Source: Clostridiales bacterium UBA6330
Lineage (GTDB): Bacteria > Bacillota > Clostridia > Oscillospirales > CAG-272
DNA length: 5,893 nucleotides
NCBI GenBank assembly: GCA_002438075.1
Contig: DJSQ01000074.1
Span: 1 to 5,893 of the forward strand
Direction of reading: 5' to 3'
This document shows, piece after piece, positions 5,814 through 5,893 of the stretch. A model generated the notes under the pieces. The model did not search any database. It was given only the letters and a program-made list of their open reading frames with translations, and was not told the DNA's origin. Made by a program: the position numbers and the translations under genes. Each line of letters begins with the position of its first letter. Position 1 is the stretch's first letter.

Positions 5814-5893
5814 GGTTATTTAGGGAGGTATAGAATTTTTACAGAGTGCGGCTTCGCGCCCCTTTGGTGGGTGGGACGCGCGGAACGACACGC
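5814..5893. other. Unassigned intergenic tail
   Basis: Past the terminator the sequence is AT-richer for about 35 bases and then becomes GC-rich with several CGCG runs. I see no supported open reading frame, promoter pair or RNA gene here. It is cut by the window edge and may be the start of the next locus or another intergenic repeat. Confidence 0.3.

Noticed and set aside
5814..5893. Start of a tRNA or small RNA gene at the window end
   Set aside because: No cloverleaf arms or T-loop consensus can be seen, and the segment is cut by the edge.

Overview
The window is a compact, GC-rich stretch of bacterial chromosome with four genes all on the + strand: glyA (79-1317), fhs (1371-3041), an ADP-ribosylglycohydrolase-family gene (3060-4175) and pncB (4178-5635). 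Strong purine-rich Shine-Dalgarno sites, the presence of a formate-tetrahydrofolate ligase, and the sequence style of the ADP-ribosylglycohydrolase and nicotinate phosphoribosyltransferase all suggest a high-GC anaerobic Firmicute, perhaps gut Clostridia of the Oscillospirales type. That placement is inference from protein style and cannot be fixed from this window alone. No mobile element, CRISPR array, tRNA or rRNA was recognised.

Layout: positions 1-78 hold two short hairpin-forming palindromes and the glyA ribosome binding site. The four genes follow with gaps of 53, 18 and 2 nt, so they are probably co-transcribed. Positions 5636-5893 carry no gene I can support. They hold an imperfect short tandem repeat, a GC-rich 12-bp-stem hairpin, and a very strong hairpin with a perfect 25-bp stem followed by five T residues, which is the likely operon terminator. 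The window ends in 80 bases where I see nothing definite.

Function: GlyA and Fhs both load one-carbon units onto tetrahydrofolate, from serine and from formate respectively. PncB commits nicotinate to NAD synthesis. The third gene belongs to a family that normally removes ADP-ribose, an NAD-derived group, from proteins or small molecules. In this copy the positions that should carry the catalytic glutamate and the aspartate metal ligands are all substituted (Lys25, Ala56, Asn57, Asn299, Ala301, Ala302), although the reading frame is intact and the rest of the fold is well kept. It looks like a pseudoenzyme or a re-purposed ADP-ribose-binding protein, translated almost in step with pncB. This is the most interesting feature of the window.
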